From Haloplanus salinarum (GTDB lineage: Archaea; Halobacteriota; Halobacteria; Halobacteriales; Haloferacaceae), in the NCBI RefSeq assembly GCF_024498175.1, contig NZ_CP101823.1, forward strand, positions 1,674,001 through 1,738,000: a DNA stretch of 64,000 bases, written 5' to 3'. Each line of letters begins with the position of its first letter. The first letter of the stretch is position 1. A program made the translations under genes and the position numbers. Under the pieces are notes generated by a model. That model was given only the letters and a program-made list of their open reading frames with translations, was not told the DNA's origin and did no database searches. Below, in pieces: positions 51,865 to 64,000 of this stretch.

Positions 51865-53268
51865 ATGTCAACACGACAGCGCGTACAATCGTTCGGTCGA
51901 TCGATGGCGGACTGGTCGGAGAGGTGGATCCCGAGTCCGTTCCTGTTCGCGGTGATCCTGACGCTGATCGCGTACGTAGCCGCAATCGCGTTTACACCCG
52001 ACGGTCCCTACCAGAACATCCAGAATTGGTACGACGGCTTCTGGACCCTGTTGACCTTCGCGATGCAGATGGTGTTGATTCTGGTCACGGGGTACGCTGT
52101 CGCCGACTCGGATTTCGTCAGTAGCTATCTGGATCGCCTCGCCGCAGTCCCGGACACGAACACCCAGGCGGCAGCCCTCGTGGCAGCCGTCGCGTTGATC
52201 TTCGGCTACTTCCACTGGGGCATCGGCCTCATCGTGGGGGCAATCTTCGCCATCTTCGTGGCACGGGCGGGCCACGAGCGGGGGAAGACGTTCCACTATC
52301 CCATCCTCTGTGCCGCGGGCTACACGAGCCAGACCATCTGGCACGTCGGCCCGTCGACGAGTGCGGGGCTGTTGTCGGCGACGGAGGATCACCCCTTCCA
52401 GGACATCATCGGCATCGTCCCGCTCAACGAGAGTGTGTTCACGATTTACGCGTTCGGCATCGCCGTCTTGGTGTTCGTGACAGTCATCCCAGTGCTGGCG
52501 TTTCTCGCACCCGACGAGGAGGACGCGACGGGTATCGAGGAGTACGCACCGGAACTCCTCCGCGGCGACGACCCCGAGGAGGCCGTCTCGGACTCGGACG
52601 ACGGGGCGACGGTCACGGCGAACACCCCCCGGTCTCCGGCGGACCGGCTCAACGACAGCCGGGCCGTCGCCTACCTCATCGGCATCGGGATGATGGTGTA
52701 CGTCATCAACTACTTTGTCAACGCCGGCGGGATCGGCGAGGCGCTCGACCTCAACGTGTTCAACTTCACGTTCATCGCGCTGGGCCTGTTCCTGCACAAG
52801 ACGCCGGCGGCGTACATGGAGACGATCCGTGACGCAACCGAGGGCGCGGCCGGGATCATCCTCCAGTTCCCCTTCTACGCCGGAATCCTGGGAATCATCA
52901 GCAACTCCGGGCTCTCGGATCTGATCGCCGAGGGACTGCTCGCTGTGGCGACGCCACAGACCTTCCCGGTGATCGCGTGGCTGCTCGGCGGATTGATGAA
53001 CCTGTTCGTCCCGAGCGGCGGCGGGGAGTGGGGAATCATCGGCGGCGTCGTCGGAAGCGCGGCGGTCGAACTCGGCGTGCCGCCCGGCAAAGCCATCGTC
53101 GCCTACGGCGTCGGCGACATGTGGACGAACATGTTCCAGCCGTTCTGGGCCATCCCACTACTGGGACTGACGCAGGTCCGTGCTCGCGACATCCTCGGGT
53201 ACACCATCGTCGTCATGCTGGTGTTGTTCCCGGTGTTCGCCGTGGGGCTCTATTTCCTGCCGTACTGA
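51865..53268 (+). CDS. Short-chain fatty acid (AtoE-type) transporter
   Basis: The 467-residue protein has about 12 helices and the family segments GYFHWGIGLIVGAIFAI, PILCAAGYTSQTIWHVGPSTSAGLL and WLLGGLMNLFVPSGGGEWGIIGGVVG, which match the AtoE / short-chain fatty acid transporter family. It likely takes up acetoacetate, butyrate or similar acids. A cytosolic loop (about 210-265) is acidic and longer than in bacterial AtoE. The start is chosen by the TATA position; the ATG at 51853 is an alternative. Confidence 0.8.
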   Translation: MSTRQRVQSFGRSMADWSERWIPSPFLFAVILTLIAYVAAIAFTPDGPYQNIQNWYDGFWTLLTFAMQMVLILVTGYAVADSDFVSSYLDRLAAVPDTNTQAAALVAAVALIFGYFHWGIGLIVGAIFAIFVARAGHERGKTFHYPILCAAGYTSQTIWHVGPSTSAGLLSATEDHPFQDIIGIVPLNESVFTIYAFGIAVLVFVTVIPVLAFLAPDEEDATGIEEYAPELLRGDDPEEAVSDSDDGATVTANTPRSPADRLNDSRAVAYLIGIGMMVYVINYFVNAGGIGEALDLNVFNFTFIALGLFLHKTPAAYMETIRDATEGAAGIILQFPFYAGILGIISNSGLSDLIAEGLLAVATPQTFPVIAWLLGGLMNLFVPSGGGEWGIIGGVVGSAAVELGVPPGKAIVAYGVGDMWTNMFQPFWAIPLLGLTQVRARDILGYTIVVMLVLFPVFAVGLYFLPY

Positions 53269-53314
53269 CGCGACGCGGCAAATCCTTTTGGTTCGCCGCT
53301 CACTACCTCGGCCC

Positions 53315-53899
53315 ATGTACGTCCGGGACGCCAAGAACCGAGACGAGGCCTGGTTGCTCGACCACATCGAGGAGATGGCCTTGGACGACGTCGCCTTCAG
53401 GTCCCGGGATTACGTCATCGCGGTCGACGAGGAGACGAACGAGCGGGCGGGGTTCGGCCGCGTCCGCGTCCACAAGACCGACGACGGCGACTACTGCGAG
53501 TTGACGGGTGTCGGCGTCCTGCCCACGTGGCGTGATCAGGGGGTGGGAGCACACGTCGTCGAGCGCCTGGTCGAGACGGCGGCCGCCGAGGGGTTCGACA
53601 TCGTCTACTCGGTGACCGACCGGCCGAACTACCTGGTCCAGTTCGGGTTCGAACCCGTCGAGTCGGACGCCCTCCCGGAGCGGATGCGCGAGCGGGTGGC
53701 CGAGAAGCGGGAGTCGGTCCAACCCGACGCCGTCGCGACGCGCCTCCGCGTCGACGCCTTCGAGATGCCCGCGCGGTTGCGGGAGGCGTTCAAGAACGCA
53801 AGTCCCCACGAGGCGGGCGCCGAGTCGTCGGAGGCCGACGCCGAGGACTTCGGTATCGACCCGGACAGTGCGACGTACAAGTACGACACCGGCCGTTAG
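53315..53899 (+). CDS. GNAT-family N-acetyltransferase
   Basis: The 194-residue protein begins MYVRDAKNRDEAWLLDHIEE, with YCELTGVGVLPTWRDQGVGAHVVERLVETAAAEGF and RPNYLVQFGFEPVE, the GNAT acetyl-CoA-binding loop and C-terminal strand. The last 30 residues are acidic and halophilic. The substrate is unknown. It lies 46 bp after the fatty acid transporter and converges with the small membrane gene at 53896, overlapping it by four bases. Confidence 0.8.
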   Translation: MYVRDAKNRDEAWLLDHIEEMALDDVAFRSRDYVIAVDEETNERAGFGRVRVHKTDDGDYCELTGVGVLPTWRDQGVGAHVVERLVETAAAEGFDIVYSVTDRPNYLVQFGFEPVESDALPERMRERVAEKRESVQPDAVATRLRVDAFEMPARLREAFKNASPHEAGAESSEADAEDFGIDPDSATYKYDTGR

Positions 53900-54111
53900 G
53901 TCCGGTCCTCGAGGAAGTCGGTGCTGAACGCCAGCCACGCGAGAACCGTCGTAAAGAGGATGGGCGGCAGGATAGCGAAGGCCCAGAGGGGTTCGATACC
54001 CCACACCAGGAGGAGGACGACGTCCGCGAGTCCAAGCAACAGGAAGGGCGTCACAGCCAGCGCCGCGCGTCGGCGGTTCGGCGTCGACGCCTCGCCCTCG
54101 GAGAGTGCCAT
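53896..54111 (-). CDS. Small two-helix membrane protein
   Basis: The 71-residue protein has a charged N-terminus (ALSEGEASTPNRRRAAL), two hydrophobic helices (about 17-36 and 41-62) and an acidic tail. The shape is like short DUF3311-type membrane proteins, but family membership is not certain. It converges with the GNAT gene, overlapping by four bases. Confidence 0.55.
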   Translation of the reverse strand: MALSEGEASTPNRRRAALAVTPFLLLGLADVVLLLVWGIEPLWAFAILPPILFTTVLAWLAFSTDFLEDRT

Positions 54112-54191
54112 GGTGGGGCTCGTCGTTCCGCGAGTAAAAGTCCCTCGGGTGGGGACAACCCCTATGCGCTCCCCGCGTGTACGAACGGGGC

Positions 54192-54605
54192 GTGACCGAC
54201 GAACTCGTCGAACGCGCCCGCGAGACCCTCGACGCCGCGTACGTCCCCTACTCCGACTACCGTGTCGGCGCGGCGCTTCGAACCGCCGACGGCACCGTGT
54301 TCACCGGTTGCAACGTCGAGAACGCCAACTACAGCAACAGCCTCCACGCCGAGGAAGTCGCCCTGGCCGAAGCGGTCAAACGTGGCCACCGAGCGTTCGA
54401 CGCGCTGGCGGTCGCCTCGGGTGCCCGCGACGGCGTGACCCCCTGCGGGATGTGTCGCCAGACGCTCGCGGAGTTCTGCGACGACGACCTGCCGATCCGC
54501 TGTGACGAGGGTGGGGACGCGGTCAGCGAGTATACCCTCGGCGAACTGCTGCCCGCGACCATGGGTCCCGAAACTCTCGAATCCGCCGAACGTAGTCACG
54601 AATAA
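54192..54605 (+). CDS. cdd: Cytidine deaminase
   Basis: The 137-residue enzyme converts cytidine or deoxycytidine to uridine. The motif NANYSNSLHAEEVAL gives the first zinc ligand H52 and catalytic Glu E54, and PCGMC gives C85 and C88. Short (tetrameric-type) deaminases usually use a Cys as the first zinc ligand, so HAE is unusual for this size class. GTG 54192 is preferred: a weak TATA-like site lies at about 54160-54168, and GTG 54177 would add five residues. It sits near uridine phosphorylase, consistent with pyrimidine salvage. Confidence 0.85.
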   Translation: MTDELVERARETLDAAYVPYSDYRVGAALRTADGTVFTGCNVENANYSNSLHAEEVALAEAVKRGHRAFDALAVASGARDGVTPCGMCRQTLAEFCDDDLPIRCDEGGDAVSEYTLGELLPATMGPETLESAERSHE

Positions 54606-54727
54606 CGAAATTCGAAACGTACATCGAACTATTTTCCCATATGCACCCATTCCTTAAACACTATTACGTCTATGTAACACATACCAACAGCAGACTTTTA
54701 TGGGACGGATGACATCGTTCTATCAAG

Positions 54728-54859
54728 ATGGCACAAGCCAGCCGAGTCACCGATCCGTCCGAGCTATCGACCTGTCCGTCCTGTGAGAGCACCGTGTTGA
54801 ACGTCCAAGGCATCCACGCCTGTTCGGCCTGTAGTTGGGTCACCGCCGAGTACCGGTAA
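54728..54859 (+). CDS. 43-residue zinc-ribbon micro-protein
   Basis: The protein MAQASRVTDPSELSTCPSCE continues with STVLNVQGIHACSACSW, giving two CxxC pairs for a single zinc site. Upstream is an A/T-rich spacer (54606-54727) with a TATA-like ACTTTTATG at about 54694-54702, about 25-30 bp before the ATG. It is one of several such micro-proteins in the window. Function unknown. Confidence 0.65.
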   Translation: MAQASRVTDPSELSTCPSCESTVLNVQGIHACSACSWVTAEYR

Positions 54860-54941
54860 CCGGCGGTCAGGCTGCGAGTCCCCCGCCGCGGAGGTGTCCA
54901 GCCGCCGTAGCTATTTGCGCCCCGTATCCGTACGGGGTCCC

Positions 54942-55745
54942 ATGGCAGACGACACCGACCGCCAGTACCACCTCGAAGTCGCGCCGGGAGACGTCGCCGA
55001 CACGGTGTTGCTCCCCGGCGACCCCGACCGTGTCGACGTCGTGACCGACCGCTGGGACGAGGCCGAGACGGTCGCGACCCACCGGGAGTACCGCACCGCG
55101 ACCGGAGCGTACGATGGCGAACCGGTCTCGGTCACCTCGACGGGCATCGGGAGCCCCTCCGCCGCCATCGCCGTCGAGGAACTCGCACGCGTCGGGGCGG
55201 AGACGTTCCTCCGGGTCGGATCCTGTGGCGCCATCCACCCCGAGATATCGGTCGGCGACCTGGTCATCACGACCGGCGCAGTGCGGGGCGAGGGGACGAG
55301 CGAGGAGTACGTCCGCCCGGACTACCCCGCCGTCGCGGACCACGCGGTCGTCTCGGCGCTGGTGGCGGCCGCCGAGCGACTCGGCTACGACTACCACTGC
55401 GGGATCACCCTGAGTACGGACAGCTTCTACGCCGGGCAGGCCCGTCCGGGGTTCGAGGGGTTCGAGGCCCCGGGGACCGACTCGTTGCTCGACGACCTTC
55501 GGACCGCGAACGTCAAGAACATCGAGATGGAGGCGAGCGCCGTGCTGACGCTCGCGAACCTCTACGGGCTCCGTGCGGGCGCGGTGTGTACCGTCTTCGC
55601 CAACCGAACGACGGGCGAGTTCCGGACCGAGGGAGAGGGTCGGGCCGCGGAGGTGGGCAGCCTCGCGGCCGCGCTCCTCCACCGGATGGGCGAGCGACGC
55701 GAGGCGTCGGGCGCCGACGCGTGGCACGCCGACCTCTCGCTGTAG
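54942..55745 (+). CDS. udp: Uridine phosphorylase / nucleoside phosphorylase
   Basis: The 267-residue NP-I family enzyme shows LLPGDPDRVD, TGIGSPSAAIAVEEL, FLRVGSCGAIHPEISVGDLVI and the substrate motif NIEMEASAVLTLA. It cleaves uridine (or other nucleosides) with phosphate to base and ribose-1-phosphate. With cytidine deaminase 340 bp upstream it forms a pyrimidine salvage set. ATG 54942 (MADDTDRQYHLEVAPGD) is the family start; an earlier in-frame codon would add 16 residues. Exact base specificity is inferred. Confidence 0.85.
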   Translation: MADDTDRQYHLEVAPGDVADTVLLPGDPDRVDVVTDRWDEAETVATHREYRTATGAYDGEPVSVTSTGIGSPSAAIAVEELARVGAETFLRVGSCGAIHPEISVGDLVITTGAVRGEGTSEEYVRPDYPAVADHAVVSALVAAAERLGYDYHCGITLSTDSFYAGQARPGFEGFEAPGTDSLLDDLRTANVKNIEMEASAVLTLANLYGLRAGAVCTVFANRTTGEFRTEGEGRAAEVGSLAAALLHRMGERREASGADAWHADLSL

Positions 55746-55804
55746 TCGGTGCCGTCCGGCGACGTTCCAACATCCCTATAACGAGGGGATTCGGAGTGTC
55801 CGCC

Positions 55805-56983
55805 ATGACCGCACAGGTCGTCGTACTCGGGTCCGGGTACGCCGGTGCCGGCGCCGTCACCAGTTTCGAGGAAGCGGCGGACGACAGCGCCGAACTCACC
55901 TGGATCTCCGAGCACGACTATCATCTCGTCCTTCACGAGGCCCACCGCGTCGTTCGGGACACGAACGTCGCCCCCAAGATATCGATCCCCGTCGACGAGA
56001 TCAAACCCCCCGAGACGACGTTCACACAGGGCCGCGTCACGGGTATCGACGTCGACGAACGGGAGATCCACCTCCGCGACGGCAAGTCGGTCCCCTACGA
56101 CTACCTGCTCGTCGCACTGGGGAGTCGCACCGCCTTCTACGGCATCGAGGGACTCGAAGAACACGCCCACACGCTCAAGAGCCTCGACGACGCCCGGGAG
56201 ATCCACCGCGACCTGGCCGACGCGGCCGGGGAGGCCACGCGCTCCGACCCCGCACAGGTCGTCGTCGGCGGTGCCGGGCTCTCCGGTATCCAGACGGCCG
56301 GCGAAGTCGCCGCCTACCGGGACGACCACCGCGCGCCCGTCGACGTGACCCTCGTCGAGGGACTGGACGAAGTCTTCCCCGGCAACGATCCCGAACTCCA
56401 AGGGGCGCTCCGCAAGCGACTGGAGGCCGCCGGGGTCGACATCATGACCGGCGAGTTCGTCTCGAAGGTCGACGCCGACACCATCTACGTCGGCGGCGGC
56501 GAGGACGAGGACCCGACCGAACTCGACTACGACGTCTTCGTCTGGACCGGCGGGATCACGGGACAGGCCGAACTCGAAGACGCGGCCGTCGACAAGGACG
56601 ACCGGAGCAATCGGGTGTACGCCGACCGCGACTTCCGGACGAGCGACGACCGGGTGTTCGCCATCGGCGACACGGCGCTGATCGAACAGGGACCGGAGGA
56701 GTTCGCGCCGCCGACCGCACAGGCCGCCTGGCAGGCCGCCGAAGTCGCCGGCGAGAACCTCGCCCGCGCCGTCGAGGGACGGTCGCTCGAGACCTGGACC
56801 TACGACGACAAGGGGACGCTCATCTCCGTGGGCGACGAGGCGGTCGCCCACGGGGTCGACCCGCTCCCGATCGATACGTTCGGCGGCGTCGGCGCCGAAC
56901 TGCTGAAGAAAGCGGTCGCCGCACGCTGGATCGCGGACGTCTCCTCGCTCGGCCGGGCCATCGACGCCTGGTCGGACATGTAA
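55805..56983 (+). CDS. Type II NADH dehydrogenase-like FAD oxidoreductase
   Basis: The 392-residue flavoprotein has the FAD fold VVVLGSGYAGAGAVTSFEE, VVGGAGLSGIQTAGEVAAY for NAD(P) binding, VFAIGDTALIEQG and a C-terminal amphipathic helix (ELLKKAVAARWIADV) that could bind the membrane. This combination matches NDH-2 or related sulfide:quinone / ferredoxin-NAD reductases. No redox Cys pair is obvious, which favours NDH-2. It would pass electrons from NADH to quinone without proton pumping. Confidence 0.75.
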   Translation: MTAQVVVLGSGYAGAGAVTSFEEAADDSAELTWISEHDYHLVLHEAHRVVRDTNVAPKISIPVDEIKPPETTFTQGRVTGIDVDEREIHLRDGKSVPYDYLLVALGSRTAFYGIEGLEEHAHTLKSLDDAREIHRDLADAAGEATRSDPAQVVVGGAGLSGIQTAGEVAAYRDDHRAPVDVTLVEGLDEVFPGNDPELQGALRKRLEAAGVDIMTGEFVSKVDADTIYVGGGEDEDPTELDYDVFVWTGGITGQAELEDAAVDKDDRSNRVYADRDFRTSDDRVFAIGDTALIEQGPEEFAPPTAQAAWQAAEVAGENLARAVEGRSLETWTYDDKGTLISVGDEAVAHGVDPLPIDTFGGVGAELLKKAVAARWIADVSSLGRAIDAWSDM

Positions 56984-57029
56984 CGGGGCCGAGAGCGATG
57001 GCGAGGTAGCGGATATCGCGGACGGGTGC

Positions 57030-57563
57030 TCAGTGCTCGGGCTGTTCCGCGGGCGCCCGCATGTCGTCGATCCGCAGGATCAGGATGTTGTCGGTGTCGT
57101 CCTTGCCGTCGACCGTCCCGTCGACGACGAGTTTCGAGAGCGGCGTGGGGCCGACGCGCACCTTGTCGCCCTCGTGGAACTCCCGGACCGAACCCTGGAC
57201 GTGGATCTCGGCCCGACACAGGTCGGGGTGGTGGACCGACGAGAGGTCGATCTCGCCCACGTTCGCCGTGTCGACGGGTTCGCCGTTGTGGAGCAGGGGC
57301 ACGGCGGCCGGTTCGTCCATCTGATCCACGTCGAGCGCCTCGTAGGCGTTGGCCGTCGGCTTGTACCCGCCTTTCGGCCCCGGTACGCCCTCGACGAGTT
57401 GGAGCGCTTTGAGACTCTGCATCTGGTTGCGGATTGTGCCCGGATTCCGGTCGACCTCGTCGGCGATGTCCTCCCCCTTCACCGCGTCCTCAGTCTCGCG
57501 ATGGAGGTTGATGAGGGCGGTCAGGATCGTCTTCTGACTCGAGGTCAGTTCGATTGATGACAT
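57030..57563 (-). CDS. Winged-helix regulator with C-terminal ligand domain
   Basis: The 177-residue protein has an N-terminal HTH (SQKTILTALINLHRETEDAVKGEDIADEVDRNPGTIRNQMQSLKAL) and a wing PGPKGGYKPTANAYEAL like Rrf2-type proteins. The C-terminal half (about 85-177) is beta-rich, with HHPDLCRAEIHVQGSV and NILILRIDDMRAP; the single Cys gives no Fe-S motif. A minus-strand TATA-like TTTAATAA at 57584-57594 predicts a leaderless mRNA. It is divergent from the epimerase gene and may regulate it. Target unknown. Confidence 0.7.
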   Translation of the reverse strand: MSSIELTSSQKTILTALINLHRETEDAVKGEDIADEVDRNPGTIRNQMQSLKALQLVEGVPGPKGGYKPTANAYEALDVDQMDEPAAVPLLHNGEPVDTANVGEIDLSSVHHPDLCRAEIHVQGSVREFHEGDKVRVGPTPLSKLVVDGTVDGKDDTDNILILRIDDMRAPAEQPEH

Positions 57564-57685
57564 GCCATGGGGTTTGTGACTAGCGTTATTAAATTCGATG
57601 GATGTGAGGAAACGACGTCCGATTTCGCCACCTCGTCGTGACGAAAGCGATACAGCTTTGCATCTATCGGGATTCCCCTTCCCTC

Positions 57686-58627
57686 ATGAGAGGGAAACGA
57701 GTCCTCGTGACGGGCGGCGCGGGATTCATCGGTTCGAACCTGGCGAACCATCTCGCCGCCGACAACGATGTCGTCGCGCTCGACGACTGCCACCTCGGGA
57801 CGCCCGAGAACCTCGACGGCGTCGACGCCGAGGGCAACGCCGACGGCCCCGTCGAGTTCGTCGACGGGAGCGTCCTCGACGACGACCTACCGACCGACGT
57901 GGACGTCGTCTTCCACCTCGCGGCCTACTCCTCCTATACGATGGTCGAGGAGAACAAACGCGAGGCCACGCGCGTCAACGTCGAGGGCTTCGTCAACACG
58001 GTCGAACAGGCCCGCGAGGACGGCTGTGACACCGTCGTCTACGCCACCACCTCCTCCATCTACGGCTCCCGGACCGAACCCTCGCCCGAGGAGATGGACG
58101 TCGAGGCGCGCACCTGCTACGAGGCGTCGAAGCTCGCCCGCGAGCGCTACGGCGAGTACTTCGGCAACCACTACGACATGACACTCGCCGGCCTGCGCTT
58201 TTTCTCGGTCTACCAGGGCTACGGCGGCGCCGAGGAACACAAAGGCGAGTACGCGAACACGGTGGCGCAGTTCGCCGACGCCATCGCCGACGGCGAGTCG
58301 CCCGTCCTCTTCGGCGACGGCACGCAGACCCGTGACTTCACCCACGTCGACGACGTGGTCCGAGCCATCGAACTCGTCGCCGACCACGAACTCGACGGGG
58401 TCTACAACGTCGGCACCGGCGAGAGCTACACGTTCAACACGATGGTCGGGATGATCAACGACGAACTCGGCACCGACGTCGACCCCGAGTACGTCGAGAA
58501 CCCGCTGCCTGTCTACGTCCACGACACGCTGGCCGACGCCACGAAACTCCGCGAGGCCACCGGCTGGGAGCCCGAAGTGGGCTTCGAGGAGGGCGTCGCT
58601 CGCGTGTGTGCACCGTACAAGGACTGA
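57686..58627 (+). CDS. NAD-dependent epimerase/dehydratase (UDP-sugar 4-epimerase-like)
   Basis: The 313-residue extended SDR has TGGAGFIGSNLANHL, SSIYGSRTEPS, the catalytic YEASK, and RFFSVYQGYGGAEEHKGEYANTVAQF followed by TRDFTHVDDVVRAIELV. This is the usual layout of UDP-glucose 4-epimerases and 4,6-dehydratases that supply sugars for glycans. ATG 57686 (MRGKRVLVTGG) is chosen over an earlier start because it starts at the Rossmann strand. No other glycosylation genes are next to it. Confidence 0.85.
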   Translation: MRGKRVLVTGGAGFIGSNLANHLAADNDVVALDDCHLGTPENLDGVDAEGNADGPVEFVDGSVLDDDLPTDVDVVFHLAAYSSYTMVEENKREATRVNVEGFVNTVEQAREDGCDTVVYATTSSIYGSRTEPSPEEMDVEARTCYEASKLARERYGEYFGNHYDMTLAGLRFFSVYQGYGGAEEHKGEYANTVAQFADAIADGESPVLFGDGTQTRDFTHVDDVVRAIELVADHELDGVYNVGTGESYTFNTMVGMINDELGTDVDPEYVENPLPVYVHDTLADATKLREATGWEPEVGFEEGVARVCAPYKD

Positions 58628-58635
58628 CGCCGACC

Positions 58636-58702
58636 GCATTTTTACGCGATCAGCCACTGCGACGACCACGGCGGGCGGGGCGAACCCCCGGTGGCGTTCG
58701 CC
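58636..58702. terminator. Convergent intergenic region with T-run and hairpin
   Basis: Between the convergent epimerase and gyrA stops there is a T-run (CATTTTTACG near 58638-58645) just after the epimerase stop and a 7-bp GC-rich hairpin (58679-58685 with 58696-58702). It is a likely bidirectional termination zone, but archaeal terminators are hard to prove from sequence. Confidence 0.3.
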
Positions 58703-58741
58703 GCGAGCACGCCGCGCGAGCGTCGGCCGTCGCGTGTGGGG

Positions 58742-64000
<5,259 letters not shown>

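Noticed and set aside
54606-54727. A/T-rich stretch considered as a replication origin
   Set aside because: No Orc1/Cdc6 gene and no repeated origin-recognition boxes are present; a promoter region for the small zinc-ribbon gene explains the composition.

Overview
The window is chromosomal DNA of a halophilic archaeon (class Halobacteria). The evidence is uniformly high GC, Asp/Glu-rich proteins, archaeal ribosomal and RNA polymerase genes (L18e, S17e, RpoD/N/K), an archaeal cofD/PAC2 gene set, Bat-type and FilR1-type regulators, and many TATA-like boxes about 25 bp before start codons (leaderless transcripts). The gene set resembles Haloferacales (for example Haloplanus relatives), but the genus is a guess. 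No rRNA operon, CRISPR array or insertion sequence was seen.

Layout. 1-7.5 kb: 3' part of a membrane receptor-like Ser/Thr kinase with a PQQ-type beta-propeller, phoU, a Bat-type regulator, an isoprenylcysteine-methyltransferase-like membrane enzyme, a lone nuoCD fusion, two small genes and an F420-associated zincin. 7.5-13.7 kb, minus strand: the archaeal translation/transcription cluster tRNA-Ser, rps13, rps4, rps11, rpoD, tRNA-Leu, rpl18e, rpl13, rps9, rpoN, rpoK, eno, rps2. 13.8-18.6 kb: moaA, an Mrp ATPase, a UDG-family protein, a long palindrome, a DUF2064-like gene, and tRNA-Ser(TGA) followed by partial copies of its own 3' end. 18.6-24 kb: a branched-chain-amino-acid ABC cluster (livHMGF) facing a substrate-binding protein whose two sequence halves are in swapped order. 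24-31 kb: GNAT, tRNA-Thr, a 0.7-kb gap, an EamA transporter facing a FilR1 regulator, and several zinc-ribbon genes. 31-41 kb: sucCD with a 29-codon ORF wedged between the genes, an Mrp-DUF2249 fusion, MDR and SDR oxidoreductases, two NSS transporters, and pccB with a PccX-like gene. 41-47 kb: a PAS histidine kinase and the cofD cluster (cofD, DUS-like, CitG-like, DUF447, rps17e). 47-52 kb: grpE-dnaK-dnaJ plus an acyl-CoA-synthetase fragment. 52-64 kb: a short-chain fatty acid transporter, nucleoside salvage (cdd, uridine phosphorylase), an NDH-2-like enzyme, a regulator, an epimerase, gyrA, and gyrB carrying an intein.

Most operons are tight, with ATGA/GTGA stop-start overlaps (eno-rps2, rpoK-eno, livHMGF, gyrB-gyrA, the cofD cluster), which implies translational coupling. 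Functional themes are information processing (ribosome, RNA polymerase, gyrase), protein folding (KJE chaperones), propionyl-CoA/TCA metabolism (pccB-pccX, sucCD), F420 biosynthesis, and amino-acid and organic-acid uptake.

The most unusual items are the apparently circularly permuted LivK-type binding protein, the propeller-receptor kinase, the 563-residue GyrB intein with an internal XRE-like helix-turn-helix, the coupled 29-codon ORF between sucC and sucD, the tRNA-Ser 3'-end copies, and the duplicated ANL-synthetase fragment behind dnaJ.
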